From NCBI RefSeq assembly GCF_003971235.1, contig NZ_CP034661.1:2542001-2606000 (forward strand): DNA of 64,000 nt, read 5' to 3'. Below, one piece after another: positions 16,746 through 25,763 of this stretch (its first letter is position 1; every line of letters starts with the position of its first letter). This stretch comes from Chryseobacterium aureum (GTDB taxonomy: Bacteria; Bacteroidota; Bacteroidia; Flavobacteriales; Weeksellaceae). The position numbers and the translations under genes are program-made. The notes under the pieces are model-generated. The model searched no databases. It was given only the letters and a program-made list of their open reading frames with translations, and had not been told where the DNA came from.

Positions 16746-18086
16746 CTACAACTTTTGCAGTTCCAGGATTTCCGGCCTTTCTGAGGTATCTGCAATTTTT
16801 CCGGTGCGGGCAAATTCGGCCCAGAGAGCTCTTAGTTTTTCCCCATTTTCATGAATACGGTTCCAGGGAATATTCTTCAGCAGTTCGGAGGATTTCCATG
16901 CTGCTTCGTTGCCAAAGATTAAAGGAAGGTCAATGCAATGTGGTGCACCGATAGGATTGTCTTTCAATCTCGAATGAATTCTGAAGAGATAGACGTTTCC
17001 GCCAGCATCAGCCAGATTTTGAGCCAATTGTTTTGCCGGATTTCCGTAGATTGTTTCTGTTGTTTTGTCAACAGTTTTATCCATAATTTTCAAACCCAGT
17101 CCTTTTCCGAAATATCTGTTGAGAGCTTCAGAAGTTTTAAGATAAAAAGCGGTTTCATCATTATTCAGGCCAATCAGAACATCAAATTTCTGAGCATTTT
17201 TTTTCCATAGGTCTACTGATTCTTCTTCTTTGCACAAAGGATAATATCCATATTGAGTACCAAAAGGCATGGCGGCTTTCAACCCGTATTTTAGTACGGA
17301 AGGAACCGCTATTTTGTACTCATCCATCATTTTTATAACATCGGTTTCATCTTTTAAAAATTCTGTTTTTTTCAGAAATTCAGCAGACATTTTCTGTCTT
17401 TTATGACGCAATCCTAAAGGAGCACTCTGAATAATCACGCGCTGAAATAATCCGTCAATACCTTCTGATATCATCAAATGGGCAATAGCGTCTCCTCCCG
17501 AAGACTGCCCGAGAAGGGTGATATTGTTTTCATCACCTCCAAAATCTGCAATATAGGTTTTTATCCATTTCAATGCTTCAATGATATCCAGGAGCCCCAG
17601 ATTGGCAGGCCTGTTTTCATTGCCGCCTAAAAAACCAAAGAGTCCTAAACGATATGAAACCGTAACTACAATGATGTGCTGTTCTTTTACCCAATCTGCA
17701 GGATCTGCCGTGGCAAGATCTCCACAGCCTATTTCATGAGAACCTCCGTGAATCCAGACAATAACCGGAAGCTTTTCATTTTCGGATTTTATTTCCGGAA
17801 GGGTAATAGAAAGGTATTGGGTACTTTCGTCTGGCTCAAAGCTTTCAACAGGGGTGGTTCCAATCATTCTTTCAACGAGCGGGCTTAATGCCTGAGGACA
17901 CACCGGGGTTTTATCGGGAGAAATAATTACGGAAGACAAGGAAGGTTCTGCTGCAACAGGTTGTTTAAATCTTTCAGAATGGGCATATCGGATACTCCGG
18001 GCTCTGTATATTCCTTTTTCTTTTAATGCTGAAATTTTCCCGAAACGGGTTTCAAAAATAACAGTATTCTGCTGATTGGGTGTCAT
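16746..18086 (-). CDS. Carboxylesterase, type B family
   Basis: A 446-residue type B carboxylesterase/lipase of the alpha/beta-hydrolase fold. The oxyanion loop WIHGGSHEIG is at 111-120. The nucleophile elbow is GQSSGGDA with Ser196, the acid is probably in NNDETAFY (Asp310/Glu311), and the histidine is His383 in APHCIDLPLIFG. No signal peptide is seen, so it is probably cytoplasmic. It is shorter than the usual about 500 residues, with a reduced C-terminal region. It hydrolyses carboxylic esters; the substrate is unknown. The 108 bp upstream contain four CACAAAT-like heptads at 18130-18167 in an AT-rich background. Confidence 0.88.
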   Translation of the reverse strand: MTPNQQNTVIFETRFGKISALKEKGIYRARSIRYAHSERFKQPVAAEPSLSSVIISPDKTPVCPQALSPLVERMIGTTPVESFEPDESTQYLSITLPEIKSENEKLPVIVWIHGGSHEIGCGDLATADPADWVKEQHIIVVTVSYRLGLFGFLGGNENRPANLGLLDIIEALKWIKTYIADFGGDENNITLLGQSSGGDAIAHLMISEGIDGLFQRVIIQSAPLGLRHKRQKMSAEFLKKTEFLKDETDVIKMMDEYKIAVPSVLKYGLKAAMPFGTQYGYYPLCKEEESVDLWKKNAQKFDVLIGLNNDETAFYLKTSEALNRYFGKGLGLKIMDKTVDKTTETIYGNPAKQLAQNLADAGGNVYLFRIHSRLKDNPIGAPHCIDLPLIFGNEAAWKSSELLKNIPWNRIHENGEKLRALWAEFARTGKIADTSERPEILELQKL

Positions 18087-18194
18087 TTTAAACTGTGAAA
18101 ACTTTTCTTCTTAAATTTAACTATTTAAACACAAATCTCACAAATAATTGCACAAATATCCACGAATTATCATAGTGTTATTAGTGTTTAAAAA

Positions 18195-19097
18195 CTAGTT
18201 CAGGATTTTATATTCACTTGGCGAAACACCTACTTTGGTTTTGAAGAGCCTTGTAAAATGCTGCGGATATTTAAAGCCCAGATCGTAAGATATTTCGCTG
18301 ATCGTCTTTGTCTGATCCAGAATCTGTTCTTTGGCAATATCAATGAGTTTGTTGTGGATAAATTCCTGTGCGGAAATTCCCAATTCTTTTTTAATAAGAT
18401 CTCCGAAATAATTGGCAGACAGATTCAGTTGTTCTGCAAAGTAATTCACCATGGGAAAACCTATATTTTTGGGATTTTCAGATTTCAAATAATCATCTAC
18501 AAGATTTTCAAATTTCCCGATAACTCCCTGATTAATATGATCTCTTGTAATAAACTGGCGGTCATAAAAACGCATGCAGTAATTCAGAAACAGTTCGATA
18601 TTATTAACAATTAAAGATTTACTGTGCTTATCAATGGCCTGTTCCAGTTCAAGCTTAATATTCTTAAAGCAGTCCAGCACCACTTCCCTTTCCTTTTCTG
18701 ATAAGTGTAATGCTTCGTGTACATCATAAGAGAAAAAAGAATAGTCTTTGATATTTTTTCCTAAGTTGGTTCCTTTGATTAAATCCGGATGGAAAATTAA
18801 GGCAAAACCTGCCGGCTGAACAGATCTGTCTTTATTATAAATTCCATACGTCTGCCCGGGAGCAATAAAAACAAGAGTGCCCTCCTGGTAATCATAGCTG
18901 TGCTTTCCATATTGCATGTCCCCGCACATTACATCTTTCAGAAAAACGGTATAAAACCCAAATTTTCTTCGATACTGGCAAATAGGATCAGACTTGGAAA
19001 AATCAATAATACTTACCAGCGGGTGCAGGGTTTCATGATTTGCCATTTTATTGTATTCTGAGACCGTATTATAGATTTCAACCTCCTGATTTTCCAT
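18195..19097 (-). CDS. AraC family transcriptional regulator
   Basis: A 300-residue regulator. An N-terminal cupin-like sensing domain (about 20-150, with QEGTLVFIAPGQTYG) precedes a C-terminal double helix-turn-helix (about 205-300). The second half ends in the family signature ISYDLGFKYPQHFTRLFKTKVGVSPSEY. It lies divergent from an alcohol dehydrogenase gene across a 191-bp gap, so control of that gene by a small effector is likely (inference). The gap contains two GGTAA half-sites 12 bases apart (19166, 19178) that could be part of its operator, a weak indication. Confidence 0.9.
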   Translation of the reverse strand: MENQEVEIYNTVSEYNKMANHETLHPLVSIIDFSKSDPICQYRRKFGFYTVFLKDVMCGDMQYGKHSYDYQEGTLVFIAPGQTYGIYNKDRSVQPAGFALIFHPDLIKGTNLGKNIKDYSFFSYDVHEALHLSEKEREVVLDCFKNIKLELEQAIDKHSKSLIVNNIELFLNYCMRFYDRQFITRDHINQGVIGKFENLVDDYLKSENPKNIGFPMVNYFAEQLNLSANYFGDLIKKELGISAQEFIHNKLIDIAKEQILDQTKTISEISYDLGFKYPQHFTRLFKTKVGVSPSEYKILN

Positions 19098-19288
19098 GAA
19101 GTATATTTTTATTGCTATTCAAAATTACCATTTTCATTTGTAACTGAAAGGGTGTCTGTAAAATTGGTAAGTAATTCGGTAATCTGTATAAGCACGATTT
19201 ACAAGAAAGTGTCGATTTTTGTAATGTTTTGGAAATCACTATCAAAAAACACAATTATTACAAACCTAAATAAACTAAATATAAAAAA

Positions 19289-20344
19289 ATGAGTACAATC
19301 ACAGTAAAAGCTTATGGTGCAGAGTCTACCACGGCAGATCTGAAAGAACTGAATATTGAGAGAAGAGAGGTAACCGCAAAGGATGTAGAAATTGAAATTC
19401 TCTACTGCGGGGTATGCCATTCTGATCTTCATACCGCAAGAAATGACTGGGGCGGATCTTTGTATCCTGTAGTTCCGGGGCATGAAATTGTAGGAAGAAT
19501 TACGAATGTAGGAAGTGAAGTTTCCAAATTTAAAGTGGGAGATCTTGCAGCAGTAGGATGCATGGTAGATTCGTGCGGACATTGTGACAGCTGCAAACAT
19601 GATCTGGAACAATACTGCCTAAATGGATTTACAGGAACTTATAACGGAAAAGATAAGCATCTTGGAGGTCACACTTTCGGAGGATACTCTCAAAAGGTAG
19701 TCGTAGATGAGCATTTCGTTCTAAGCGTTCCAGAAAATCTGGACCTGGCAGCAGTAGCACCACTTCTATGTGCAGGAATCACCACATGGTCTCCTTTAAG
19801 ACACTGGAACGCCGGGCCGGGTTCAAAAGTAGCCGTTGTAGGATTAGGCGGCTTGGGCCACATGGCTATCAAGCTGGCAAAAGGATTGGGAGCTGAAGTT
19901 ACTTTATTCTCAAGAACTCCGGGAAAGACTGATGATGCCAAACAGCTTGGAGCAGACCATGTAGTAATTTCTACGGACGATTCACAGATGGATGCCGTAA
20001 AAGGTAAATTCGACCTTATCATTGATACCGTACCTTATGAACACGACATCAATCCTTATATGCAAACTCTTTCTCTGAACGGAACTTTAGTTCTTGTAGG
20101 ATTCGTAGGTGAATTCCAGGAAACTGAAGTAAGTACAAGACCTATGATCTTCCAACGCCGTTCTGTAGCAGGATCATTAATCGGAGGTATTGCAGAAACA
20201 CAGGAATTGCTGGATTTCTGCGGAAAACATAATATCGTCTCAGATATTGAACTGATTAAAATGCAGGATATCAACACCGCGTATGAAAGAATGCTGAAAA
20301 GCGATGTAAAATACCGTTTCGTGATTGATATGCAGTCTTTATAA
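19289..20344 (+). CDS. Zinc-dependent NAD(P)-alcohol dehydrogenase (CAD/YahK type)
   Basis: A 351-residue medium-chain dehydrogenase. Catalytic zinc ligands are Cys40 (YCGVCHSD) and His65-Glu66 (PGHEIVG), with a third Cys near 157 (PLLCAG). Structural zinc is held by Cys96, Cys99, Cys102 and Cys110. The nucleotide-binding GLGGLGHMAIKLAKGLGAEVTLFSRT region (about 181-206) ends in Ser-Arg and not an acidic residue, which favours NADPH. The family reduces a broad range of aldehydes to alcohols, including cinnamyl and aliphatic aldehydes. It is divergently placed from the AraC regulator and ends at its own terminator. Confidence 0.92.
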   Translation: MSTITVKAYGAESTTADLKELNIERREVTAKDVEIEILYCGVCHSDLHTARNDWGGSLYPVVPGHEIVGRITNVGSEVSKFKVGDLAAVGCMVDSCGHCDSCKHDLEQYCLNGFTGTYNGKDKHLGGHTFGGYSQKVVVDEHFVLSVPENLDLAAVAPLLCAGITTWSPLRHWNAGPGSKVAVVGLGGLGHMAIKLAKGLGAEVTLFSRTPGKTDDAKQLGADHVVISTDDSQMDAVKGKFDLIIDTVPYEHDINPYMQTLSLNGTLVLVGFVGEFQETEVSTRPMIFQRRSVAGSLIGGIAETQELLDFCGKHNIVSDIELIKMQDINTAYERMLKSDVKYRFVIDMQSL

Positions 20345-20366
20345 TTCTTCTATGGAATATTAACAG

Positions 20367-20399
20367 AAACAGGCTCTTCGGATTGAAGAGCCTGTTTTT
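20367..20399. terminator. Bidirectional terminator between ADH and HxlR genes
   Basis: AAACAGGCTCTTC (20367-20379) pairs with GAAGAGCCTGTTT (20385-20397) around a five-base loop. The T-run overlaps the HxlR stop codon, so both convergent genes end here. Confidence 0.88.
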
Positions 20400-20826
20400 A
20401 TTTTTTCAGGTTTTGGCTAAAAGCATTCTGATTCTGATTCACTATATATTTGTTTCCTTCAGTAGATGCATGATCATTTCTTTCCATATCCTGAAAAGCC
20501 CATGCTGCCATGGCATCAATAACAGGAGCCAGCTCGTTACCGGCTTCACTCAGCTTATAGGTTACGTGAGGAGGAATCACAGGTTTCGCTGTTCTGATAA
20601 TCAATCCGTCTGCTTCAAGCTGTTTCAAATGCTGGATAAGCATTTTTTCTGTTACTGCAGGAATTGCTTTTTTCAATTCGCTGTATCTTTTTTCTCCTGT
20701 GGAAAGATTAAACAGGATAATTGGTTTCCAGAATCCGCCAATTCTTTCCATCACATACATTACAGGACAATCCTGCACTGTTTTCTTATTTTCCTGAATG
20801 GTTGAACTTTCTTTGATGGCTGTCAT
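20398..20826 (-). CDS. HxlR family winged-helix regulator
   Basis: A 142-residue MarR-like HxlR-type DNA-binding protein. The family pattern begins at Cys20 (DCPVMYVMERIGGFWKP, then ILFNLSTGEKRYSELKKAIP) with the recognition region TEKMLIQHLKQLEADGLI at about 70-87 and the wing after it. Cys20 corresponds to the conserved thiol used by YodB-type members to sense quinones and aldehydes. Divergent placement from an NAD(P)H-binding oxidoreductase across an 83-bp gap suggests that it represses that gene until an electrophile appears (inference). Confidence 0.9.
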   Translation of the reverse strand: MTAIKESSTIQENKKTVQDCPVMYVMERIGGFWKPIILFNLSTGEKRYSELKKAIPAVTEKMLIQHLKQLEADGLIIRTAKPVIPPHVTYKLSEAGNELAPVIDAMAAWAFQDMERNDHASTEGNKYIVNQNQNAFSQNLKK

Positions 20827-20842
20827 ATCTACATACTTTAGG

Positions 20843-20881
20843 GTAAGTACTTGTATAAAAGTAAGTACAAATATAACTTTG
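20843..20881. promoter_or_regulatory. Divergent promoter with GTAAGTAC operator repeats
   Basis: On the plus strand TTG (20851-20853), N20, TAACTTTG (20874-20881) forms a consensus promoter 28 bases before the NmrA-family gene. GTAAGTAC occurs twice (20843-20850 and 20861-20868), bracketing the TTG box, and AAGTACTT (20845-20852) is palindromic. On the minus strand TATATTTG (20868-20875) is a candidate -7 element for HxlR. The overlap fits an HxlR operator that controls both genes. Confidence 0.6.
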
Positions 20882-20909
20882 TTCCCAGAAATAAAAAAAT
20901 ATTTTACCG

Positions 20910-21788
20910 ATGAAAATTATAATCACAGGCTCACTAGGAAATGTAGCCAAACCATTAGCAAAGCAATTAATTGCCGAAGGGCACCATATTACAATAGTAA
21001 GCAGCAGCGATGCCAGAATACAGGATATTGAATCCCTGGGAGCAACACCGGCAATAGGGTCTATTACAGATGTTGATTTTCTCACTCGAACATTTGAAGG
21101 AGCTGATGCCGCTTTTGTAATGACTCCACCAGCAATCAGTCCGGATAAGATTGTGGAAAACACTACGAATGCAGGAAAAAATTATGCTGAAGCCTTAAAA
21201 AAAGCCAACGTAAAAAAAGCTGTAATGCTAAGCAGCGTAGGTGTTGAATCTCCGGTGGAAAATGGTCCTATCGCAGGTCTTCACCATATTGAAAAAATAT
21301 ATAATGAAGTGGAGAATACTTCTTTTACTTTTCTAAGAGCAGGATATTTTTACAATAATTTTTTCAATGATATTCCTTTAATTCAAAATGCAGGCATCCT
21401 TGGAGCAAATTATCCTGCAGATATTGAAGTACCGGTAGTGCATCCTAACGATATCGCAAGAGCAGCCGCCGAAGAACTGGTAAAAGAAGGAAATACCAAC
21501 ACCATCAGATATATTGTAAGTGATGTAAGAAAAGCTTCTGATTTTTCCAAAGTTCTGGGAACTTCCGTTAACAAACCTGAGCTTCCATGGGTAGAATTTT
21601 CTGATGAAGAATCTTTAAACGGAATGCTTCAGGCCGGACTGCCGGAAGATATGGCTAAACTGTATGTTGAAATGGGGAGAGGAATAAGAACTGGTGTTGT
21701 ACAGAAAGATTTTATTGATCACGGTTCTCCGGTTACCGGAAATATTAAATTAGAAGATTTTGCAAAGGAGTTTTCTTCCAGATTCTAA
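20910..21788 (+). CDS. NmrA-like NAD(P)H-binding oxidoreductase
   Basis: A 292-residue atypical short-chain dehydrogenase. The N-terminal dinucleotide motif is ITGSLGNVAKPLAKQL (GxxGxxx, about residues 5-20), followed by VMTPP (about 70-74) and SSVGVES (about 108-114). A canonical YxxxK pair is not clear, as in NmrA and quinone-reductase-2-like (QorB) proteins. It probably reduces a quinone or reactive carbonyl with NADPH or senses the cofactor. The adjacent HxlR gene fits a quinone/aldehyde-inducible pair. It ends before a very strong terminator. Confidence 0.82.
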   Translation: MKIIITGSLGNVAKPLAKQLIAEGHHITIVSSSDARIQDIESLGATPAIGSITDVDFLTRTFEGADAAFVMTPPAISPDKIVENTTNAGKNYAEALKKANVKKAVMLSSVGVESPVENGPIAGLHHIEKIYNEVENTSFTFLRAGYFYNNFFNDIPLIQNAGILGANYPADIEVPVVHPNDIARAAAEELVKEGNTNTIRYIVSDVRKASDFSKVLGTSVNKPELPWVEFSDEESLNGMLQAGLPEDMAKLYVEMGRGIRTGVVQKDFIDHGSPVTGNIKLEDFAKEFSSRF

Positions 21789-22016
21789 TGTCTTTTGTCT
21801 TGAAATCGAAGATTCGACTTAGTCAAACAAAAGAAACAAAAGTTCAAAGCTGGAATTAAAATGCTAAAAATAATTTTTGTTCTCTAAAAATTCTAAACTC
21901 GTGCGGATTCAGTATTAATTTATTATCAAATTTAATTCCCGCGCTTGAAACAGTAGAATTTTCTTAACGTTCACAAAACTTTTTTTTTAACGCTTTCAAT
22001 TCCCAAGTCAATTTCT
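21789..22016. other. Gene-free spacer of possibly repeated origin
   Basis: About 230 bp with no supported gene. It contains an ACAAAAGAAACAAAAGTTCAA stretch in two parts (ACAAAAGAAACAAAAG, then TTCAA) and GC-richer islands (CTCGTGCGG, CCCGCGCTTG) in an AT-rich background. The patchwork resembles decayed interspersed repeats; I cannot confirm other copies in this window. Confidence 0.35.
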
Positions 22017-22061
22017 AAAAATAAGTTTCGGCGCACCAAAGGTGCGCCGAAACTTATTTTT
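22017..22061. terminator. Very strong bidirectional terminator, 21-bp perfect stem
   Basis: Bases 22017-22037 are exactly complementary to 22041-22061 around an AAA loop (core TTTCGGCGCACC), with A and T runs at the two ends. It separates convergent genes. Confidence 0.92.
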
Positions 22062-22085
22062 CTGTTTGTATTTTAACCTTCCAGA

Positions 22086-23369
22086 TTATTTTTTCTCTTT
22101 CAGGGTTTGCTGTAAAACTTTCAGCTTTCCATCAATAGGCTGATCTATTTTCAGTCCCAGAACCTCAGCAACCAAAGGATACACATTAATATTTGCAAAT
22201 TCATCAATTACCAGATTGTTTTTGAACTCTGGTCCCCACGCAAAGAAAGTGGCTTTCATTTCAGGGACTGTTTTAGGATTGTAACCATGTTTCCCTACTG
22301 ATGATTTTTTGCCTTTTTCCAGGAAAATTTTCGGTGCTTTCGGGATCAGGAGAATTTGTCCTATCCTGTTATACTGGTCATCTCTTGTCGCAAAATGAAG
22401 GTATTTAGGAAGTTTTTTATCCAGATATACTTCATAATCGTCTGTTTTACTGGCTTTCAGTTCTTTGTAAACCTTTTTTACCTCATCCGGATTTTTAACG
22501 TATACTCTCAGCAGAGTCTGGGAATTGTAAAAATCAAATCTGTTTTTATCGAAAAGAACAGCCGGAATTTCCAGAGGTGTACCACCGTCCACTTTGATCA
22601 TCCCGTGATCAGAAACAAAAATAAAGTTGACATTTTTTAGCCCTAAATCATTTACTTTCTGCACAAGATCACCAACTGCCTGATCTATCAGATGAACAGC
22701 ATTTTCTGTTTCTTTGGCGTCAGGACCATAATGATGCCCGCTTCCGTCTACTTCCGGAAAGTATAATGAAATAAAATGGGGTCTCTTATCTTCCGGCAGC
22801 TTTAGCCAGTTGACTACTTTTTCTACTTTCACGGAAGGTGTAAATTTTTCATGATAAGGATAATAATAAGTAGGTCTCATTCCTCCAGCATCGCTGGCAG
22901 ATCCTACCCACATCAGAGAGGCAGATACCATCCCTTGCTTTTCAGCGAGTCCCCAGAGTGGAATTCCTCCATACCAGCTTCCGTCCTCAGCATTTTTTTT
23001 GCTGCTCATTGCATAGCCTTCTTTTCTCTTATAGTCGTAGAAAAAGTTATCAATCAGTCCGTGATGTGATGGATAAAGTCCGGTAATCAGACTCCAGTGG
23101 TTGGGGAAAGTAATACTTGGATAGCTTGGAATCATTGCTTTAGCTTTTACCCCGCCGTCAGACAGTTTTAAAAGATTTTCAGCATTATATTTCCGGGCAT
23201 AATCATACCGGAAACCGTCTGTTGATATCATGATCACATAAGGTTTTGACTGTGCTTCCGTACTGTTTTGTCTTCCCGGTATTACGACCTGGGCTGTATC
23301 TACACCAGCCTGCTGAGCAAAAGCTGTAAAGGAAATCAGCAGCAGTAAAAAATGGATTCCTCGCTTCAT
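22086..23369 (-). CDS. Ectonucleotide pyrophosphatase/phosphodiesterase (NPP) family
   Basis: A 427-residue exported member of the alkaline phosphatase superfamily, with a signal peptide at about 1-19 (TAFAQ). The two-metal site and nucleophile follow the NPP pattern: Asp51 in STDGFRYDY, Thr87 in SITFPNHWS, Asp/His in PEVDGSGHHYGP (about 205-216), SDHGM (about 253-257) and the late His in GKHGYNP (about 363-369). NPP enzymes cleave pyrophosphate or phosphodiester bonds in nucleotides or lipids in the periplasm or outside. No partner gene is evident. Confidence 0.88.
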   Translation of the reverse strand: MKRGIHFLLLLISFTAFAQQAGVDTAQVVIPGRQNSTEAQSKPYVIMISTDGFRYDYARKYNAENLLKLSDGGVKAKAMIPSYPSITFPNHWSLITGLYPSHHGLIDNFFYDYKRKEGYAMSSKKNAEDGSWYGGIPLWGLAEKQGMVSASLMWVGSASDAGGMRPTYYYPYHEKFTPSVKVEKVVNWLKLPEDKRPHFISLYFPEVDGSGHHYGPDAKETENAVHLIDQAVGDLVQKVNDLGLKNVNFIFVSDHGMIKVDGGTPLEIPAVLFDKNRFDFYNSQTLLRVYVKNPDEVKKVYKELKASKTDDYEVYLDKKLPKYLHFATRDDQYNRIGQILLIPKAPKIFLEKGKKSSVGKHGYNPKTVPEMKATFFAWGPEFKNNLVIDEFANINVYPLVAEVLGLKIDQPIDGKLKVLQQTLKEKK

Positions 23370-23480
23370 TTTTTTTTAAAATTTTCAGCAAAGTTACATC
23401 CTATACTTCTCCCTGAAAAGTTTAAGAGATTAAAAGTATATTAAAACCTCTTATTTTGTCTGAGTCAAAATTAATTTCTG

Positions 23481-24326
23481 TTAAATAGGTCTTTTCATTT
23501 CAAACTGTGACAACCAGTTGTTCAGTCCTATTTTTTCACTAAGAAATCTGCTGATTTCTTCTGAAGAATCATCTACATTGTTCAATATGACAGCCTGCCT
23601 TCCATTCTTTTCCAGGACAGCACTGAAAAGCCTTGTTCCGATTCCCTGATTTCTATAGTTTTTATCTACTGCAATCTGATATATTTTTCTCGAAGCAGTA
23701 CCATAAATGATATACCCAACCAGCTGTTCACCCTGATAAGCTCCTAAAGTGATATAGTTTTCCGGCATAGGTTCCAATACAAATACAGATCCCTGCCATG
23801 AAGGTTCAATATCCCAGAAAGAACGTAATACATCCCATTGAAAATCTTTGAGAGTTTTTACAGCTATTTCTGTATTTCCTTCTGCATGCCTGATGTTTCC
23901 TTTAAAACAAAGAAGCCTTCGTACAATTGTAAATCCTAAATTTTCATAAGCTCTGATGGCATTCTGATTTCCCTCAATAACCTCAAGAAGCAATGCATTG
24001 GCATTTCTTTCTTGCAAAACAGGAATAATAAAGTCATACATTTTTCTCACCAATCCTTTTCCCCTGCTTTCAGGAATTACTCCTGTACCTCCGTTATAAA
24101 TAATCTTTTCTCCATTTTCAGTTTTTTCAGACTGAATAATAAATCCCACTAATCTTCCCTCTTCAAATGCTCCGGCTGACAAATTCATATCTAATTTCTG
24201 TTCTGCAATTTTTGAAATAAGAACTTCCTTTGTTAAAGAAAAAGGGACCACATAATCAGAAAATGAATAATTGAACACTGCTAAAAGCTCATCTGTTGTG
24301 ATATTGGCTAAAGTTGTAAATTCCAT
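23481..24326 (-). CDS. Protein with two GNAT acetyltransferase domains
   Basis: A 281-residue protein. The first GNAT domain (about 1-150) has GTGVIPESRGKGLVRKMYD in motif A and AIRAYENLGF in motif B. The second (about 150-281) has QIAVDKNYRNQGIGTRLFS but a weaker motif B. The first domain looks catalytic; the second may bind acetyl-CoA or act as a scaffold. The substrate is unknown. It is a stand-alone gene, 111 bp from the NPP gene. Confidence 0.85.
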   Translation of the reverse strand: MEFTTLANITTDELLAVFNYSFSDYVVPFSLTKEVLISKIAEQKLDMNLSAGAFEEGRLVGFIIQSEKTENGEKIIYNGGTGVIPESRGKGLVRKMYDFIIPVLQERNANALLLEVIEGNQNAIRAYENLGFTIVRRLLCFKGNIRHAEGNTEIAVKTLKDFQWDVLRSFWDIEPSWQGSVFVLEPMPENYITLGAYQGEQLVGYIIYGTASRKIYQIAVDKNYRNQGIGTRLFSAVLEKNGRQAVILNNVDDSSEEISRFLSEKIGLNNWLSQFEMKRPI

Positions 24327-24432
24327 TGATTATAAAATTATAAGGCCAGGAAACTGCCTTTTGTTAAGAATCCGGATATACACAAATATACAAATTTTGA
24401 AGCAACCTCCCTGAAAACGGAACTCACAAAAA

Positions 24433-24465
24433 AATGATACCCCTGAAAAATCAGAGGTATTCATT
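24433..24465 (-). terminator. Terminator of the five-gene envelope operon
   Basis: AATGATACCCCTGA and TCAGAGGTATTCATT pair with one mismatch and one bulge around AAAA; in the minus direction the stem is followed by a T-run (A's at 24428-24434). Confidence 0.7.
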
Positions 24466-24487
24466 TAATATGTAAGGGATTAAAAAA

Positions 24488-25237
24488 TTATTCTTTGATC
24501 AGCTTCTCATAAGATATGCTTCCATCTTTAAGCTGAATTTCAAGATAATAGCTTCCTGATTTCAGGTTCTCTATACTGATGCTTTCTCCTTCCGGTTTTG
24601 CTGACAGCACTTTTCTTCCTGTTGCTTCGTAGATATCAACAGATTTTATTTTGTCAAAGTTTTTGAAATTCACTGTTGATGCCGCCGGATTTGGGTAAAG
24701 GCTTACCTTTTTGCTATTGGCAGCAATTTCGTTGGCAGATAAAGTAGCTGCAGCCATTGTTAATGTAGCATATCCTCTCCCTACATCATGATATCCTAAA
24801 GAGGTTCCCCCACTTTTCCGGGAATAAAAAATATTGATTGTTCCCGCTGCATTAGGAATGGCAAAATCTCCTGTCCCGCCGGAAAGAGATCTTGTGGCTA
24901 CTACAGTTCTTGTAGAGCCGGATATGGTATTGGATGTTTCGGTCCAGTCCTGAACGGCATCTGCTGCAGGAGTATTGGGAACTCCACTGAAAGAATAGTC
25001 TCTGTTGGCAGAAGAATTAAAAATAAAGCCATCTGCACCGGCTGCCATTCCTGTAGTTCCAAAACCGATTCCCATCATAGAGTTGCTGTCACCTGTTAGA
25101 GTCATCGTTACTCCGGTAGGAGTCGTATCTAATTTCACCGTCATGGAAGTTGCCGGTAGATTTACCGTTCCTGACGAAAACTGTGCCCATGCAAAATTTG
25201 CAAGAGCGACACTAAGTACTAGTAAAGTTTTTTTCAT
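24488..25237 (-). CDS. T9SS-sorted protein with possible DOMON-like domain
   Basis: A 249-residue secreted protein: signal peptide at about 1-18, a beta-rich domain at about 20-165 and a T9SS type A sorting domain at about 180-249 (VSLYPNPAASTV, then YEATGRKVL, ending YEKLIKE). The middle domain has the order MMGIGFG, ADGFIF, and YHDVGRGYATL, resembling DOMON domains, which bind heme or sugar; this assignment is tentative. It is the last gene of the operon with a c-type cytochrome, so a heme-binding or redox role at the cell surface is possible (inference). Its start lies one base after the ankyrin gene's stop. Confidence 0.78.
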   Translation of the reverse strand: MKKTLLVLSVALANFAWAQFSSGTVNLPATSMTVKLDTTPTGVTMTLTGDSNSMMGIGFGTTGMAAGADGFIFNSSANRDYSFSGVPNTPAADAVQDWTETSNTISGSTRTVVATRSLSGGTGDFAIPNAAGTINIFYSRKSGGTSLGYHDVGRGYATLTMAAATLSANEIAANSKKVSLYPNPAASTVNFKNFDKIKSVDIYEATGRKVLSAKPEGESISIENLKSGSYYLEIQLKDGSISYEKLIKE

Positions 25238-25238
25238 A

Positions 25239-25763
25239 TCAATTTTTTAAAAGGTTAATAATTTCTTTGTTATTGGTTTGTAATGCATATTCAAAGGGAG
25301 TCATTCCCATAGCATCTTTTTTTGTTTTATCAGCTTTATATTGGAGCAGTTGTTCTACAAGGTCTTTATTTCCTGATTTTACAGCCCAGAATAAAGGGGT
25401 ATATCCTGTCTCATCCGCAATATTGGGGTCTGCTTTTTTCTTCAGGAGATGTTCTACCAGATCTTTGTTATATTTTATAGCAAGACCTGCCAATGCTGTT
25501 CCTTCGCGGCTTTTGTAGTTAACATCTTTTACGTTGTCGATCAGAAAATTTGCAACCTCTTTATTTCCTCTGTAGCACGCTAAAATAAGGGGTGAAAATC
25601 CATTCTCATTAGTGTGGTTAATGATATCAGGGTTTTGCTTCATCAATTCCTGTACCTCAGCTACCGTTCCGCTTCTGGCAATATCAAATATAGATTTTGC
25701 TTTGTCCTGAGCGGATAATAATGAACTCAGAAACAGCCCTACTATTAAAATTATGTGTCTCAT
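25239..25763 (-). CDS. Exported ankyrin-repeat protein
   Basis: A 174-residue protein with a signal peptide at about 1-18 (LLSAQ) and about four to five ankyrin repeats (ENGFSPLILACYRGNKEVANFL, about 54-75, in two parts; DETGYTPLFWAVKSGNKDLVEQLL; AMGMTPFEYALQTNNKE). Ankyrin repeats bind other proteins. Periplasmic ankyrin proteins near heme enzymes, such as AnkB with catalase, have been linked to heme-protein function, which suits the cytochrome in this operon (inference). Its ATG overlaps the YceI stop by four bases. Confidence 0.88.
   Translation of the reverse strand: MRHIILIVGLFLSSLLSAQDKAKSIFDIARSGTVAEVQELMKQNPDIINHTNENGFSPLILACYRGNKEVANFLIDNVKDVNYKSREGTALAGLAIKYNKDLVEHLLKKKADPNIADETGYTPLFWAVKSGNKDLVEQLLQYKADKTKKDAMGMTPFEYALQTNNKEIINLLKN

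Noticed and set aside
18130..18167. Operator array of CACAAAT heptads
   Set aside because: Spacings of 9, 12 and 10 bases are irregular, and the AT-rich gap makes chance or decayed repeats likely.
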